Below are positions 28,201 to 37,357 of a DNA stretch of 64,000 nucleotides, piece after piece; the stretch's first letter is position 1, and the number at the start of each line of letters is the position of its first letter. Under the pieces are notes generated by a model that made no database searches, was not told where the DNA came from, and was given only the letters and a program-made list of their open reading frames with translations. This DNA is from Niabella sp. (lineage in GTDB: Bacteria > Bacteroidota > Bacteroidia > Chitinophagales > Chitinophagaceae). The translations under genes were made by a program, and so were the position numbers. The stretch lies in assembly GCF_030150205.1 (NCBI RefSeq), contig NZ_JASLGT010000009.1, positions 399,560 to 463,559 of the forward strand, in the 5' to 3' direction.

Positions 28201-28307
28201 CGCACTCCCAGGAATTTGAAGCCGATGAACCCAAATACGATGATCACCACGTTCATCACAATGGCCAGCACCGGCCTCCTCAAACTTAGCTCAGAAATAT
28301 TCATCAA
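25206..28307 (-). CDS. RND efflux transporter permease (AcrB/MexB-like, HAE1 type)
   Basis: The 1033-residue inner membrane pump has the HAE1-RND layout: first transmembrane helix with SLRRPVLAIVMNVVIIVFG, a large periplasmic loop, a helix bundle with VVDDGIVVTENIFKKLEQG (the proton-relay Asp pair), a second periplasmic loop, and a C-terminal bundle with GLVTKNGILIVEFANQ. It exports lipophilic compounds using the proton gradient. The gene sits between its adaptor (31 bases upstream) and TolC partner (3 bases downstream), so the tripartite system is complete. Confidence 0.95.
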   Translation of the reverse strand: MMNISELSLRRPVLAIVMNVVIIVFGFIGFKFLGVRDYPAIDPPNISVRTTYPGANADIIESQITEPLEDAINGIAGIRNITSSSSNGSSNINVEFEVGANLEAAANDVRDKVSAAQRQLPPDLEEPSAVTKADASAEPILSMTVQSSTRNPLELTEYATNNLIDRLQTIPGVSSIDTWGQKRFAMRLWLDPNKMAAFNITAADIQSALQRQNIELPSGKLTGENTELTIRTFGRLDTEEEFENIIVKNVGGADIRVKDVANVVLGPENEESALKESAIPMIALAIVPQPGANYVSISNEFYKRLEIIKKEVPDDIKLNIALDQTQYIKKSITEVEETLFIAIGLVVIIIYLFFRDWVLSIRPLIDIPVSLIGAFFIMYVMGYTINVLSLLAIVLATGLVVDDGIVVTENIFKKLEQGMSKRKAALEGSKEIYFAVIATSITLAVVFLPIIFLQGFVGSLFREFGIVVAGAVLISAFVSLTLTPVLNVFVAKKNVHKHSWFYNKTEPFFRGMEQYYERSLKAFMNVRWVSWLIVVACFGIILFIGRNIQSELAPMEDKSQFRLNLTAPEGTSFYAMDDYVNKVSQFLIDSVPEKEIVLSITGSRMSGSANSGMVRVRLVPPNERSRSQKEIVDYVNRHVSKYTEARAFAIQDQTIQVNRRGGQDVQFVIQNNDFEKLSEILPRFLDECNKSDILQQVDADLKFNKPELRVHVDRLKAAQLGVTISDVSQALQTAYSNQRLGYFTRSGKQYQVMAQVDRINRDDPNDLKKIFVRNNLGQLISLDNITTAVESTTPPTIYHFNRYKSATISAGLTEGHTVGDGVKEMNRIAKKVLDESFTSSLSGSARDFAESSSNTSFAFLLALGLIFLILAAQFESFVDPLIIMITVPLALAGALLSLWIFGHTLNIFSEIGMIMLIGLVTKNGILIVEFANQSRKKNMGKIDAVIFAAGQRLRPILMTSMTMALGALPIALSLGAAATSRIPLGIVIVGGIIFSLVLTLYVIPAIYSYLSSNKKNKEFDEMLRQEDNSTQKN

Positions 28308-28338
28308 TAATGTATTGGATGATGTACCATCACCTTGT

Positions 28339-29382
28339 TCAGTTAACGATTTTATTTATGCTCACTTTTGCATTGGGCTTTGTAGCCATTACCCCGGTTA
28401 CAAGGATGGTATCCCCCGGTTTAAGTCCTTTGATAATCTCAACCCGTGCAGAATCCCTGCTGCCCGTTTCCACATCTGAAAAGACGGCCTTGCTATTGTT
28501 CACCAGGATCACCTGTTTGCCACGCGCCGTAGGAAGAATGGATTGTGTGGGAATAAAAAGCGCGTTGCTTTTGGGCGCAAAGCTGATCTTCACCTTGGCA
28601 AAGGCCCCGGGTATCAGGCCCTGTGTGCTGCCCGTTACCGTTCCTCTTACGGTAAGGCTCCGGTTGGCAACCGCTACATTGGATTCTGTGGCCATTACTT
28701 TTGCCGCATAATTTGCAGGGCTGCCTTCAACGGTAAAATTAACGATCTGCCCGGGCGCTATTTTAGAGGTATATTTTTCGGGCACCACAAAGTCGATTTT
28801 AAGAGTGCTGGTCTGGTTGATGGTGGCAATAACCGTGGCGGGTGTTACATAGGCGCCGATGCTGATGGCCTTTAATCCCATTTTACCGGTAAAGGGTGCC
28901 CGTATCACGGTACGGGAAATTTCGGTACGGATCAATGCCATATCTGCCTGAATGTTTTGCATGGTGAGCAGGCTGTTGTCGTAATCCTGTTTGCTGATGC
29001 CCTGGATATCGACCAGTTGCCGGGCACGGTCTTCGTTTACTTTGGCAATATTGAGCTGGGCCTCCAGTTTTTTTAACTGCGCCTGCAGGTCGCCGTCATA
29101 GATCTTTGCCAGCACGGTGCCCTGCGATACAAACTGGCCTTCACGGATATTGAGCTGGGTGATGCGGCCGGACACCTCGGGATGAATTTCCGTTACTTCA
29201 TTGGCAACGATCGTGCCCGGGGTTTCGATATTTTCAGCAAAGGCTTCTGTCTTTACAATAAAAGCATCCACCTTGGCAGTACCTTTTTTTTGACCGGCAG
29301 GCGCGGCTTTTTTCTTTTCATGACAAGCCTGGGTACCCAATAGCAGTATCAGCAGGAGTAAGGGCGTTGAAATCCGGTTCAA
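28339..29382 (-). CDS. RND efflux periplasmic adaptor subunit (membrane fusion protein)
   Basis: The 347-residue lipoprotein (lipobox LLGTQAC) has the biotinyl-lipoyl halves (VSGRITQLNIREGQFVSQGTV near 75; VIRAPFTGKMGLKAISIGAY near 155), an alpha hairpin between them, and a beta-barrel domain (LKIDFVVPEKYTSKI). It bridges the RND pump and TolC. The start is TTG at 29382, as no in-frame ATG exists before the signal peptide. It is the first gene of the three-gene efflux operon. Confidence 0.93.
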   Translation of the reverse strand: MNRISTPLLLLILLLGTQACHEKKKAAPAGQKKGTAKVDAFIVKTEAFAENIETPGTIVANEVTEIHPEVSGRITQLNIREGQFVSQGTVLAKIYDGDLQAQLKKLEAQLNIAKVNEDRARQLVDIQGISKQDYDNSLLTMQNIQADMALIRTEISRTVIRAPFTGKMGLKAISIGAYVTPATVIATINQTSTLKIDFVVPEKYTSKIAPGQIVNFTVEGSPANYAAKVMATESNVAVANRSLTVRGTVTGSTQGLIPGAFAKVKISFAPKSNALFIPTQSILPTARGKQVILVNNSKAVFSDVETGSRDSARVEIIKGLKPGDTILVTGVMATKPNAKVSINKIVN

Positions 29383-29489
29383 ATGAATATTTTTTTAATT
29401 GTATGATTAATGATCGGTATAAATAGTTATAAGACTCTTTTATAGCGAAAATCTTGCGTAAAATTGCGGTTTTTTCGGTTTAGATGGCA

Positions 29490-31172
29490 CTAATCGGCCA
29501 CTAAAACACCGGAAACATTCCAGGCGCTGAAACTGGAGCCTTCTGGCTTTCCCTGCGGGATCTTCACCTGCAGGGTATAATCCCCTGCTTCCAGATGGCC
29601 AAGTTCAATGCGAAAGGGATTGGTTACTGTTCCGGGGCACCAGTTGGAACGGCTTAAGTCGGAAGAGGAGAGCCCGCTGTTAAAGTTACCCGATGCGGGA
29701 TTGTACAGCCGGTATGAGCCACAGTCCTGTCGCCAGGGCACCAGGTCAAAGATGACCTTTTGATTGAGCAGGATCGTATTTTTTTTGGGTACAAACTCAT
29801 CGCCATTGCCCCAGCCCCCATGCCCTGTGGAGGTATAAAGAAGATGGGCATTTTCCAGGGGATGATCGATCCGGAAATGTACCGTAAGCCCGTTTTCACT
29901 ATCGAACATCGTGGCATAATCCTGTCCGGCCATTTCCATAATATTGAGGGTATTGAAGAGCGGCAGGATGGTTTGTTTTGGTTTGTCCGGACCGCCCCTG
30001 TGAATGGTAAGATGAGCGGTTATTTTATGTCCGCCCTTATCATAATTACCAATGAATACGCCGATATATACTTCCTTGTTATTGAGTGCGGCGGCAAAAT
30101 CGGTGATATCCTGCCGGTAGGGAACCGCCTCCTGCCATTGTTTTCCTTTGAGCTGGATATGGTTGAACTGTTTTACACCAAAAGGGGTAAAAAAGCGCAT
30201 CAGCTCCAGCGGTGGGGCATAATCCGGAGTAGCTACCACCCCCTGGTAGGTTTTGCCATTGCCATTGGTATAAGCGGGAAGGGTTTTGGCGCCGTTCTTT
30301 AATCCATCCAGGAACGACTGTTTGGCATTGGTTGGAATGAGAAATACCGTGCCGGTGCGGTCGTATGCATCCCCATTCGATTGTTCCCGGAGATCGAGGA
30401 ACAGCGTGCTGCTGCTGTCCAGCGCGGGTATTTTTACCTTTTTTACGACGATGGTACCGTTGGCAAAACGCATTACATCGCCGGTAGCGTGGCTGGTATC
30501 GGAAAAATTAATTACCTGGTTGGTAAACAGCGGAATGGTTGTAAACCGGCTGTTCCAGATGGCATCGCGATAGCTCAGCAGATCGGTTTGTAATGCCGGA
30601 CGGGCCATGAAGGATGGGCGGAGCATTTTCTGCTTTTCGATTTTTTCGGCCCGGATCACATTATTGCCGTTGCGCATCTGTTCCAGCACCAGGCCCAGGT
30701 TTTGTCCAAGGATCGAAGGTGCTGCTTTTACCGGGAGTTGATCCGTGTACCATAATTCGATGGTATTGGAGTTGACCACGGTTTTTGCCTTTTTACAGCG
30801 ATAACCCAGTATTTCTTTGGTTTCATCCAGCAATTCGAAATGTTGACTGCGCAAGGCCGTGTCGGAAGCGGTAATGGTTTCGCGGTCATTAAGGAATGCA
30901 AAGAGCTCCTGCCGGTTGGTTAACCGGTCGATCATGGAGAGCTCAAAAGGATAGGCGGCTTGGCCGGTAAAATCTTTTTCCGTGGTCAGCAGGGTTTGCC
31001 GGGGACCTGCAAATACCCAGATCTTGTTTTGCCGCTCCGGCGTTTTCCCGTTAAAACTGGATGCGTAGGTGATCTTATATACCGGGTTGTCTGTAAAGGT
31101 TACCTGGGCATTTCCCGGCATATATGCACCGGTTAACAGGGCAACCAACAGAAGGATTTTTATTTTCATCAT
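29490..31172 (-). CDS. GLPGLI-like protein with C-terminal PNGase F-like two-domain module
   Basis: The 560-residue secreted protein has a signal peptide, an N-terminal GLPGLI-type domain (about 25-190; YKITYASSFNGK, ILGYRCKKAKTVVNSNTIEL), then a PNGase F-like pair. The first PNGase domain shows GDAYDRTGTVFLIP (Asp-rich active strand) and MRFFTPFGVKQF. The second ends in TGHGGWGNGDEF, WRQDCGSYRLYNPASGNF and LSSSDLSRSNWCPGT, all hallmarks of peptide-N-glycosidase F. PNGase F removes N-linked glycans from proteins outside the cell. A second ATG one codon in (31169) could also be the start. It lies downstream of a 460-base repeat region and is monocistronic. Confidence 0.8.
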   Translation of the reverse strand: MMKIKILLLVALLTGAYMPGNAQVTFTDNPVYKITYASSFNGKTPERQNKIWVFAGPRQTLLTTEKDFTGQAAYPFELSMIDRLTNRQELFAFLNDRETITASDTALRSQHFELLDETKEILGYRCKKAKTVVNSNTIELWYTDQLPVKAAPSILGQNLGLVLEQMRNGNNVIRAEKIEKQKMLRPSFMARPALQTDLLSYRDAIWNSRFTTIPLFTNQVINFSDTSHATGDVMRFANGTIVVKKVKIPALDSSSTLFLDLREQSNGDAYDRTGTVFLIPTNAKQSFLDGLKNGAKTLPAYTNGNGKTYQGVVATPDYAPPLELMRFFTPFGVKQFNHIQLKGKQWQEAVPYRQDITDFAAALNNKEVYIGVFIGNYDKGGHKITAHLTIHRGGPDKPKQTILPLFNTLNIMEMAGQDYATMFDSENGLTVHFRIDHPLENAHLLYTSTGHGGWGNGDEFVPKKNTILLNQKVIFDLVPWRQDCGSYRLYNPASGNFNSGLSSSDLSRSNWCPGTVTNPFRIELGHLEAGDYTLQVKIPQGKPEGSSFSAWNVSGVLVAD

Positions 31173-31204
31173 AATGCGATTCAGTGGTGCAAAGATAACC
31201 ACCG

Positions 31205-31600
31205 GAGCGGTTTAAACCTTAACCGCAAAGCGCGCCAAGTATCCGCAAAGGTCGCCAGGAGCAATTGTTGTTTAATCATTTTGCAAGCCTTGTGAAACCC
31301 TTGCGTTCTTGCGGTTCATATTTTACCGCAAGGTGCGCAAGGAACCCGCAAGGATCGCTTACGACTCTTTGCGAACATTGCGAAAAAACCTGGCGTTTTT
31401 TGCGTTTCATATGAAACCGCAAGTGTTGCAATAACAGCGTGTCCAACATAATCTAAGCGTGCAACGAACCACCGCTTTCCGGCCGCTTGTGGTTAAATGT
31501 TTACCGCAAGGATACGCTATAACCCTTTGCGAACATTGCGAAAAACCCTTGCGGTGGAGTGTTGACCGCGATGTATGTAAGGCTCCCTGCGTTTAAACAC
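31205..31600. repeat. CGCAAAG/CTTGCG dispersed repeat cluster
   Basis: At least six degenerate copies of ACCGCAAAGCGCGCCAAG, CTTGCGTTCTTGCGGTT and GCGAACATTGCGAAAAA occur in both orientations between the PNGase F-like gene and the XAC2610-like gene. No ORF is credible. A related block lies at 15486-15625. Confidence 0.8.
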
Positions 31601-31634
31601 AATCGCAAAAGCTGCCTTTTCAAAATACGGGATC

Positions 31635-32567
31635 CTACTTTTTATAAGTTTTTGTTTTAACGGATTGCCCGTTCCGGATCGTATATTCCGTGTAAAAAAC
31701 CTTCGGACTATCTTCATAGGTCCGGACTTCCCGGACGAGATAGCATTTAGCGCCCACCCATTTATAGTAGGCATCGCCTTCGTTGCCCCGTCCATCAGCA
31801 TCGGATTTCCGGAACTCTTTCGTATGCGCATTAAAGTCGAGATAGCCCAGGTCCGTTAGTGCTTTGCTGGAAGCAAATTGGCGCGTTTGCGGGTTGTAAA
31901 TAAAATAGAGGAAAGAACCATCATTTTTTGTTGCCTGCGGAAAATAGATGGGAATCTTCAGGTCCGGATATCCATCAAAGTTAAGATCTTCCAGTTCTAT
32001 TTCGCCGTGGTGGTTGTACATGGCCTCATCAAAACCGCCCAGCGCCTCGGTGCTTTTTTTTACCGGGTCGTGAATGATGAGTTTATTGGCCCTGGTATAG
32101 GTTTGCAGGGAGCCACCGGCATTTTCTTCTTTCCCTTTATAAAGCTGCAACCGGATATCCCATCCGGACAGCTCATTGATAAAATCGTTCTCCACCCGTT
32201 TTAACTGAACCGGAAGTGTACGCTGCGCATCGGACCAGGTACCGGTTAGCTCCCTGCTGCCGATGGCATTGAGTACAAATGCCCCTGTCTTTTCGTGTTG
32301 CCCTAATTGCCGGTTATAGGACTGCTCACTGATCTTTGCTCCGTTAGTACCTGTGGTTCCGTCGAGAGAAATGGTTGAGGAATTTCCCTTGCGGGTATAA
32401 TAGTATTCTCCCCAGATGGAGTCGGCATTTTTGGTGCATCTTATTTTTACTTCAACCGGATAGCTGCCAATGGTGCCACTGTAGTGCACCCAGGTATAGA
32501 CAATTGTTTTTTGAGCAATTGATAAATGGCCTGCGAGCAGCAGGAATGGAAGGAACAGTCTTTTCAT
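31635..32567 (-). CDS. Secreted protein of the XAC2610-related type, function unknown
   Basis: The 310-residue protein has a signal peptide (LFLPFLLLAGHLSIAQ). Its middle part shows an FG-GAP-like IELEDLNFDGYPDLKIPIYF segment followed by FLYFIYNPQTRQF, the pattern of XAC2610-related proteins. These are periplasmic or secreted proteins of unknown activity. The ATG at 32567 precedes the signal; a GTG at 32585 would add six residues. It lies 24 bases downstream of the dipeptidase gene on the same strand, so the two are probably one transcript. Confidence 0.65.
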   Translation of the reverse strand: MKRLFLPFLLLAGHLSIAQKTIVYTWVHYSGTIGSYPVEVKIRCTKNADSIWGEYYYTRKGNSSTISLDGTTGTNGAKISEQSYNRQLGQHEKTGAFVLNAIGSRELTGTWSDAQRTLPVQLKRVENDFINELSGWDIRLQLYKGKEENAGGSLQTYTRANKLIIHDPVKKSTEALGGFDEAMYNHHGEIELEDLNFDGYPDLKIPIYFPQATKNDGSFLYFIYNPQTRQFASSKALTDLGYLDFNAHTKEFRKSDADGRGNEGDAYYKWVGAKCYLVREVRTYEDSPKVFYTEYTIRNGQSVKTKTYKK

Positions 32568-32591
32568 CTTGTTATTAACGTTCACCGGTTA

Positions 32592-33782
32592 TTAAAAGCT
32601 GGCCCTGACCACCCGCAATACATTTCCACCCAATATTTTCCGGATCGATTTTTTGCTATAACCCCGTTTCAATAATTCGGCCGTTATATGGGGATAGGCG
32701 CTTACATCCTCAAGCCCGATGGGAACGGAACCAATGCCATCAAAATCGGATCCGATACCTACATAATCATCACCCACCATTTTTACAATATAGTCGATAT
32801 GATCCACAACATCTGAAACGGTTGGCCGTACTTTTTCCATTTCTTGTTTTTGATAGCCCTGCCATTGTTTGCGCGCCTGTTGCAGATCGCCGGTCTGTTT
32901 GAAAACGGAGTCGGTAAACTGTTGCCCAATGGTTGTATTTAGTGAGGTTAGCCGTTCATCAAATTTTTTGCTGATAAAGCCCGAATAAAAATTGATGCAG
33001 ATAACCCCGCCGTTCTTTGCAACGGCTTTAATCTGGTCGTCCTTTACATTACGGAAAACCGGGCAAAGGTTATAAACAGAACTATGCGACAGGATCACCG
33101 GCCGGGTGCTGGTTGCAATAGCATCATAAAATGTTTGCTCGCCGGTATGGGAAAGATCTACCAATACGCCCAGCTCATTCAGCTTTCTTACGACCGATCG
33201 TCCAAAACTAGTGAGTCCTTTATGTTTTAACGTGTCGGCATGCAGGGTTTCATCCATGGCACTGGTAGCCCAGGAGTTGCTGTTGTTCCAGGTAAGGGTC
33301 AGGTAGCGCATACCCCGCTTTTGAAGCGCTTCAAGTTTGCCCAGGTCATCCTCGATCATATGCCCGCCTTCCACACCGATCAGGGCTACCAGCTTTTTTT
33401 CTTTTAAGCCGCGTTGAATCTCGTTAGAACTCTTCGCCAGCATGATCTGCTGCGGATGACGGCGGATCAATACTTCCAGTGAGTCGATCTGGTCATTGGC
33501 ATCGGCATATACCCCTTTCGGGTTATGGGCTACTGGTCCCGTAAAAATGGAAAAGAACTGTACATCCAATCCTCCTTTTTTCCACCGGATAAAATCTGTT
33601 TGCCGGTCCGGCTGTGGCTGCGCAATGTCTCTTCCCTGAACGACGGATGCCGAAGTGACATCATTGTGTCCGTCTACGACGATGGCTTTGTTATGGATCC
33701 TTGAGACCCTTTGTGCAGTTGCCGGAAAGGAGCCAAGGAACAGGCATAAAAGCCCCATTGTTTTTAAACCGGATCGATTCAT
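32592..33782 (-). CDS. Membrane dipeptidase, peptidase family M19
   Basis: The 396-residue secreted zinc dipeptidase has a signal peptide and the M19 metal ligands: VVDGHNDV (His-x-Asp), LIGVEGGHMIEDD (bridging Glu), LVDLSHTG and ILSHSS (His pair), and GIGSDFDGIG (Asp). Members cleave dipeptides, including those with a C-terminal D-residue. It is followed by the XAC2610-like gene in the same transcript. A CTGATAACTGAAAAC-type repeat lies between it and the upstream outer membrane protein gene. Confidence 0.93.
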   Translation of the reverse strand: MNRSGLKTMGLLCLFLGSFPATAQRVSRIHNKAIVVDGHNDVTSASVVQGRDIAQPQPDRQTDFIRWKKGGLDVQFFSIFTGPVAHNPKGVYADANDQIDSLEVLIRRHPQQIMLAKSSNEIQRGLKEKKLVALIGVEGGHMIEDDLGKLEALQKRGMRYLTLTWNNSNSWATSAMDETLHADTLKHKGLTSFGRSVVRKLNELGVLVDLSHTGEQTFYDAIATSTRPVILSHSSVYNLCPVFRNVKDDQIKAVAKNGGVICINFYSGFISKKFDERLTSLNTTIGQQFTDSVFKQTGDLQQARKQWQGYQKQEMEKVRPTVSDVVDHIDYIVKMVGDDYVGIGSDFDGIGSVPIGLEDVSAYPHITAELLKRGYSKKSIRKILGGNVLRVVRASF

Positions 33783-33797
33783 TTTATACCAGATATT

Positions 33798-33845
33798 AAT
33801 ATACTCATAACTAAAAACTAAAAACTGATAACTGAAAACTGATGA
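33798..33845. repeat. CTGATAACTGA-type dispersed repeat
   Basis: Consecutive seven-base pieces (ACTAAAA, ACTGATA, ACTGAAA, ACTGATG) fill the gap between the beta-barrel gene and the dipeptidase gene. Confidence 0.7.
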
Positions 33846-36230
33846 CTATATCCGTTCCCGCTCTTCCTGGTTACTGTTGGCGCGCTCTGTTGCCGCAGCT
33901 TCTTTTTTACCAAATTTAAAGATCAGGGTTAATGAAAAATTCCGGTTCAGCTGCAGGTTGGCATATTTCTGCCGGATGCCATTGATCACCGTGGTATATG
34001 AAGCACCGCCGGTGCCGAATACATCCTGTAAATTGGCATTCAGTGATAGCTTGTCTTTTAGAAGTTGCGCATTCAAACCCAGATCAATGTTGTAATAAGC
34101 ATCCGATTGATTCACGAGGGTTACTTCCCGGAACTGGTACCAGAAGTTTACAGCGGCCGACAGGGTTTTGTTGCTGTTTAAATAAAAAGTATTGCTGCTG
34201 GAAACATAGGCACCCCAACCTTTCCGCCCTTCCACATAATCGAGCATTGACCGTCCGTTGGTATAGTAAAGATTAAACAGGTTATTGCTTTCCCACCAGC
34301 GGATGGCGGAGAAATTATAGGTTTCAGAAACACCAATGCGGGTGCTATTGACAAAATTTTTGGGAGTGCGCATCACGAAATTGGTATCTACATGCGCAAT
34401 GGTGATATCATCAAACCCGTTGTTGGTAAGGGCTACAAAAAAAGCACTGGTGAGTTTGTTGTTAAAGTTATGCTGCAGTTGAAAATTACTGTTGTATTCT
34501 GGTTGCAAAAACGGGTTGCCCTCGTAATAGCTATATGCCGTAAGTATGGAAATATAAGGATTCAGGTTCCAGAAAGTAGGACGGCGTACCCGCTTATTAT
34601 AGCTAAGGGCAAAACTGTTTTGATCATCTTTTTTAAAATTGATCAAAGCGTTGGGGAATAATTTTACATAGTTGTTTTTGTTGCCCTGTTGCCGGATATA
34701 GGAATACCCGCTGGTTTGGGTAAGTTCTCCCCGCAGACCGGCCTGGAAGGACCAGCTCCCGGCTTCCCGGCTGCCGTTTAAATAAAGCGCCTGGGTGTTT
34801 TCTGTGTATTTATATTCATTGCTCAGTTGCCCGTCATAGTCATTACCGGCTTCAGTTACGCGGTAATACCGCATATTATTGTAGGTTTCAATAAAGTTTA
34901 CCTTGCCGCCCCATTGCAGTTTTGCTACGCGGGTAGGAAACTCCATATCTGTTTTTAACGCATAAATATTAATGTTTTGCATGGTGTTATTGTAAAAACG
35001 AGCCGTGGAAGGGTCGATGGGTGCACCTTCCGGTGTAAACGTTTTAGCGGTTACATTGGATTCATCAGTTCGGTAAAAGGTAAGAAAACTGCCATCCATT
35101 GAAAAGGTTTTACCGGCCGTATCCAGTTTGGTTTTATAGTAAAGATTATAGGATTGGGATTTGGCCAGCGGTATGTAGGTGGCATAGGTGGTCAATACGG
35201 AATCCGTTTGTCCCTGCCCGTTGTAAAAATGATTACGAACATAATCGGCCCCGCCTTCAAAGTACCTTGAGAAACCGGTGCTGAACCCGATCTGTGATTT
35301 TTGCGAGAGCTGGTAGTCGGCCCCGGCATTCAGCACGAGGTTATGCTGTTTGTAATCGCCGGTATCGCTCATGATCCAGGAGCGGTCCGGGTAATATTCT
35401 TCCCAGCGGAAGCCGTATTTATGGCGGATCCGGAACAGGTTGGCATTGGCATAAACATTCCATTTGCCGGCATTATAATTGATATTGCCGGTAACATCCA
35501 TACCCGGATAGTGCTGCCATTGTTTGTAACCGGCCTGGATGCTTCCGTTATATCCCTGTTGCTTGCTGCGTTTGGTAATGATATTGATCAACCCCGCATT
35601 TCCTGCCGCATCATAAGCCGCAGAGGGATTGGTGATGATCTCTATTTTGGAAACATTGCCGGCGGGGATGGACTTTAAATAGTTAAGCAGGTCTTTTTGC
35701 GAAAGCTGGATCAGCCGCCCATCCTGCATCAGTTGCACTTCTCCCTTACCCGGAATGGTAACCCGGTCGCCGTTCATCTGGAGTCCGGGGATCTTTCCCA
35801 GGGTTTCGGCGATACTGTTGCCAACAATGGTCATATTGTCTGCCAGGTTAACGACGGTTTTGTCGGGCTTAACTTCGATCAGCCTGGCTTTGCTGGTTAC
35901 TGTTACGCCTTTTAATACAGTACTGCTGCGCGCCAGAATGATACTCAGTGTGGTATCGCCCTGTAGCTGAATGGCCAGGGCCTGCTCCTGGTACCCCGCA
36001 GCGGAAACCTGCAAGAGGTATTTTTCCCCGGCCCTGAGGGCATCGATCTCAAAGCTTCCGGAAGCATCTGCCGCTAATGTTTTTGCAGCCTGGCCACTGC
36101 TGTAAAATTCGATGGTTGTGCCGGCAAGTGGCGTGGCTGTTTCATCATGGATGGTTCCTTTAATGGATAGCTGGGCAAAACAAACGGTGTTTAATAAAAC
36201 CAGACTCAGCAGTACTATAATCTGTCGCAT
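33846..36230 (-). CDS. Outer membrane beta-barrel protein with carboxypeptidase-like and plug domains
   Basis: The 794-residue protein starts with a signal peptide, a CarboxypepD_reg-like domain (IKGTIHDETATPLAGTTIEF) and a plug-like domain (NIAETLG-type segment, VQLMQDGRLIQLSQKDLLNY, IEIITNPSAAYDAAGNAGLI). The C-terminal part is the OMP_b-brl_3 type barrel, with many alternating Tyr/Asn strands. Such proteins are TonB-dependent receptor relatives without a SusD partner; cargo is unknown. It is monocistronic, reading toward the dipeptidase. Confidence 0.85.
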   Translation of the reverse strand: MRQIIVLLSLVLLNTVCFAQLSIKGTIHDETATPLAGTTIEFYSSGQAAKTLAADASGSFEIDALRAGEKYLLQVSAAGYQEQALAIQLQGDTTLSIILARSSTVLKGVTVTSKARLIEVKPDKTVVNLADNMTIVGNSIAETLGKIPGLQMNGDRVTIPGKGEVQLMQDGRLIQLSQKDLLNYLKSIPAGNVSKIEIITNPSAAYDAAGNAGLINIITKRSKQQGYNGSIQAGYKQWQHYPGMDVTGNINYNAGKWNVYANANLFRIRHKYGFRWEEYYPDRSWIMSDTGDYKQHNLVLNAGADYQLSQKSQIGFSTGFSRYFEGGADYVRNHFYNGQGQTDSVLTTYATYIPLAKSQSYNLYYKTKLDTAGKTFSMDGSFLTFYRTDESNVTAKTFTPEGAPIDPSTARFYNNTMQNINIYALKTDMEFPTRVAKLQWGGKVNFIETYNNMRYYRVTEAGNDYDGQLSNEYKYTENTQALYLNGSREAGSWSFQAGLRGELTQTSGYSYIRQQGNKNNYVKLFPNALINFKKDDQNSFALSYNKRVRRPTFWNLNPYISILTAYSYYEGNPFLQPEYNSNFQLQHNFNNKLTSAFFVALTNNGFDDITIAHVDTNFVMRTPKNFVNSTRIGVSETYNFSAIRWWESNNLFNLYYTNGRSMLDYVEGRKGWGAYVSSSNTFYLNSNKTLSAAVNFWYQFREVTLVNQSDAYYNIDLGLNAQLLKDKLSLNANLQDVFGTGGASYTTVINGIRQKYANLQLNRNFSLTLIFKFGKKEAAATERANSNQEERERI

Positions 36231-36343
36231 CCTTCAAAAATAGGGAAACCTGAAAAAATGAAGCCAATCAAATCGTAAAAGATAAAAGACGGTTGGTTAT
36301 TTTCTTTTAGAGATGACGGCTACAGAGCGGTAGCTGGGGCTTT

Positions 36344-37351
36344 TTAAAATGTAGCTTTTTTTATTGGACCTCTGAAATGCTTTGAAATCTTTAAAAAAAG
36401 AATGATCTCCGTGATCAGCAACACCAGGTTCAGTCCCAGGAACAGGATGATCTCGGAGTTTAAATTCAGTTCCATATTCTTTGAGGAAGCCAGGATGAAA
36501 AACGGGATCAGTGCTGCGGCGGCAAAGAGCCCGAAGTAAGCAGAACGAAGCAGGAGAAGGATCCGCTGCATATTTGCTTTAGCGCAGTTCTTTGGGTCTA
36601 TTGCCAGGAACAGCAGGTTGTAACCCAAAAAGAACAGGACAGCCATATTTAGTATCATGGCTTTGAACGATACGATCCCGAAATTTTTTAAAAAGACAAA
36701 CCAGCCGTTTTGCTCGCCGGTTTTAAAGAATAGCAGGATCATCAAAAGGCCAAAGGCATAACCCACCAGCCGGTTCCAGGATGGCCGGTATACCTGGAAG
36801 CGGGATAGATCCACGCGGGTCCAGCTTAACAGGGCCCATCGATCTGATTGCTTCAGACGGGCTGCTGCAATAAAAATGGCAGACAACAGGAGGATGAATA
36901 CCGCACTGCCCACCTGGAATTGCAATGACCGGATCAAGCCGGTATAGTCTTCCCGGCTACCCCATAGAGCGGGGGCGTTGAGGATATAGGAAAGAATCAC
37001 CACCAATACATAGAGCTGGTAGAGGATCCCCAGCAGTCCGCTTAATAAAACAATATTTCCATAAGTGACCCGGCGGTCTTTTTTATTTTTTGATCGTACG
37101 ATCCGGGGGGCATCTGCAATACTGGAATAAATAATGCCGGTAATGGCCATCAGGAACACCAGGGAAATACCTGCGAAAATGCTAAAGTTGGCGGCCGTAT
37201 TGCCCAGCAAAAAGCGGATGCCGGAGAGGATGGCCGGTATTAAGGCAACGAGGAGCCATTTGGGTTTGAAGGATAGGCCAAAGAGACCCATAAGGATCAT
37301 GGTGTAAACAAATCCCAGGCCCAATCCGAACAGCAGAAGGGTTGCAGACAT
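36344..37351 (-). CDS. Polytopic membrane protein, function unknown
   Basis: The 335-residue protein has about nine hydrophobic segments spread over its whole length, with a Lys/Arg-rich cytosolic loop near 85-95 (RIVRSKNKKDRRV). No family is recognised. Its start lies six bases after the stop of the methylmalonyl-CoA mutase gene, so the two are translated from one mRNA. The pairing may reflect a metabolic link or only a shared transcript. Confidence 0.7.
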   Translation of the reverse strand: MSATLLLFGLGLGFVYTMILMGLFGLSFKPKWLLVALIPAILSGIRFLLGNTAANFSIFAGISLVFLMAITGIIYSSIADAPRIVRSKNKKDRRVTYGNIVLLSGLLGILYQLYVLVVILSYILNAPALWGSREDYTGLIRSLQFQVGSAVFILLLSAIFIAAARLKQSDRWALLSWTRVDLSRFQVYRPSWNRLVGYAFGLLMILLFFKTGEQNGWFVFLKNFGIVSFKAMILNMAVLFFLGYNLLFLAIDPKNCAKANMQRILLLLRSAYFGLFAAAALIPFFILASSKNMELNLNSEIILFLGLNLVLLITEIILFLKISKHFRGPIKKATF

Positions 37352-37357
37352 CCGTTC

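Noticed and set aside
36235..36242. TATTTTTG promoter box before the beta-barrel gene
   Set aside because: It lies only five bases from the start codon, which would give a leaderless mRNA, so it is probably chance.
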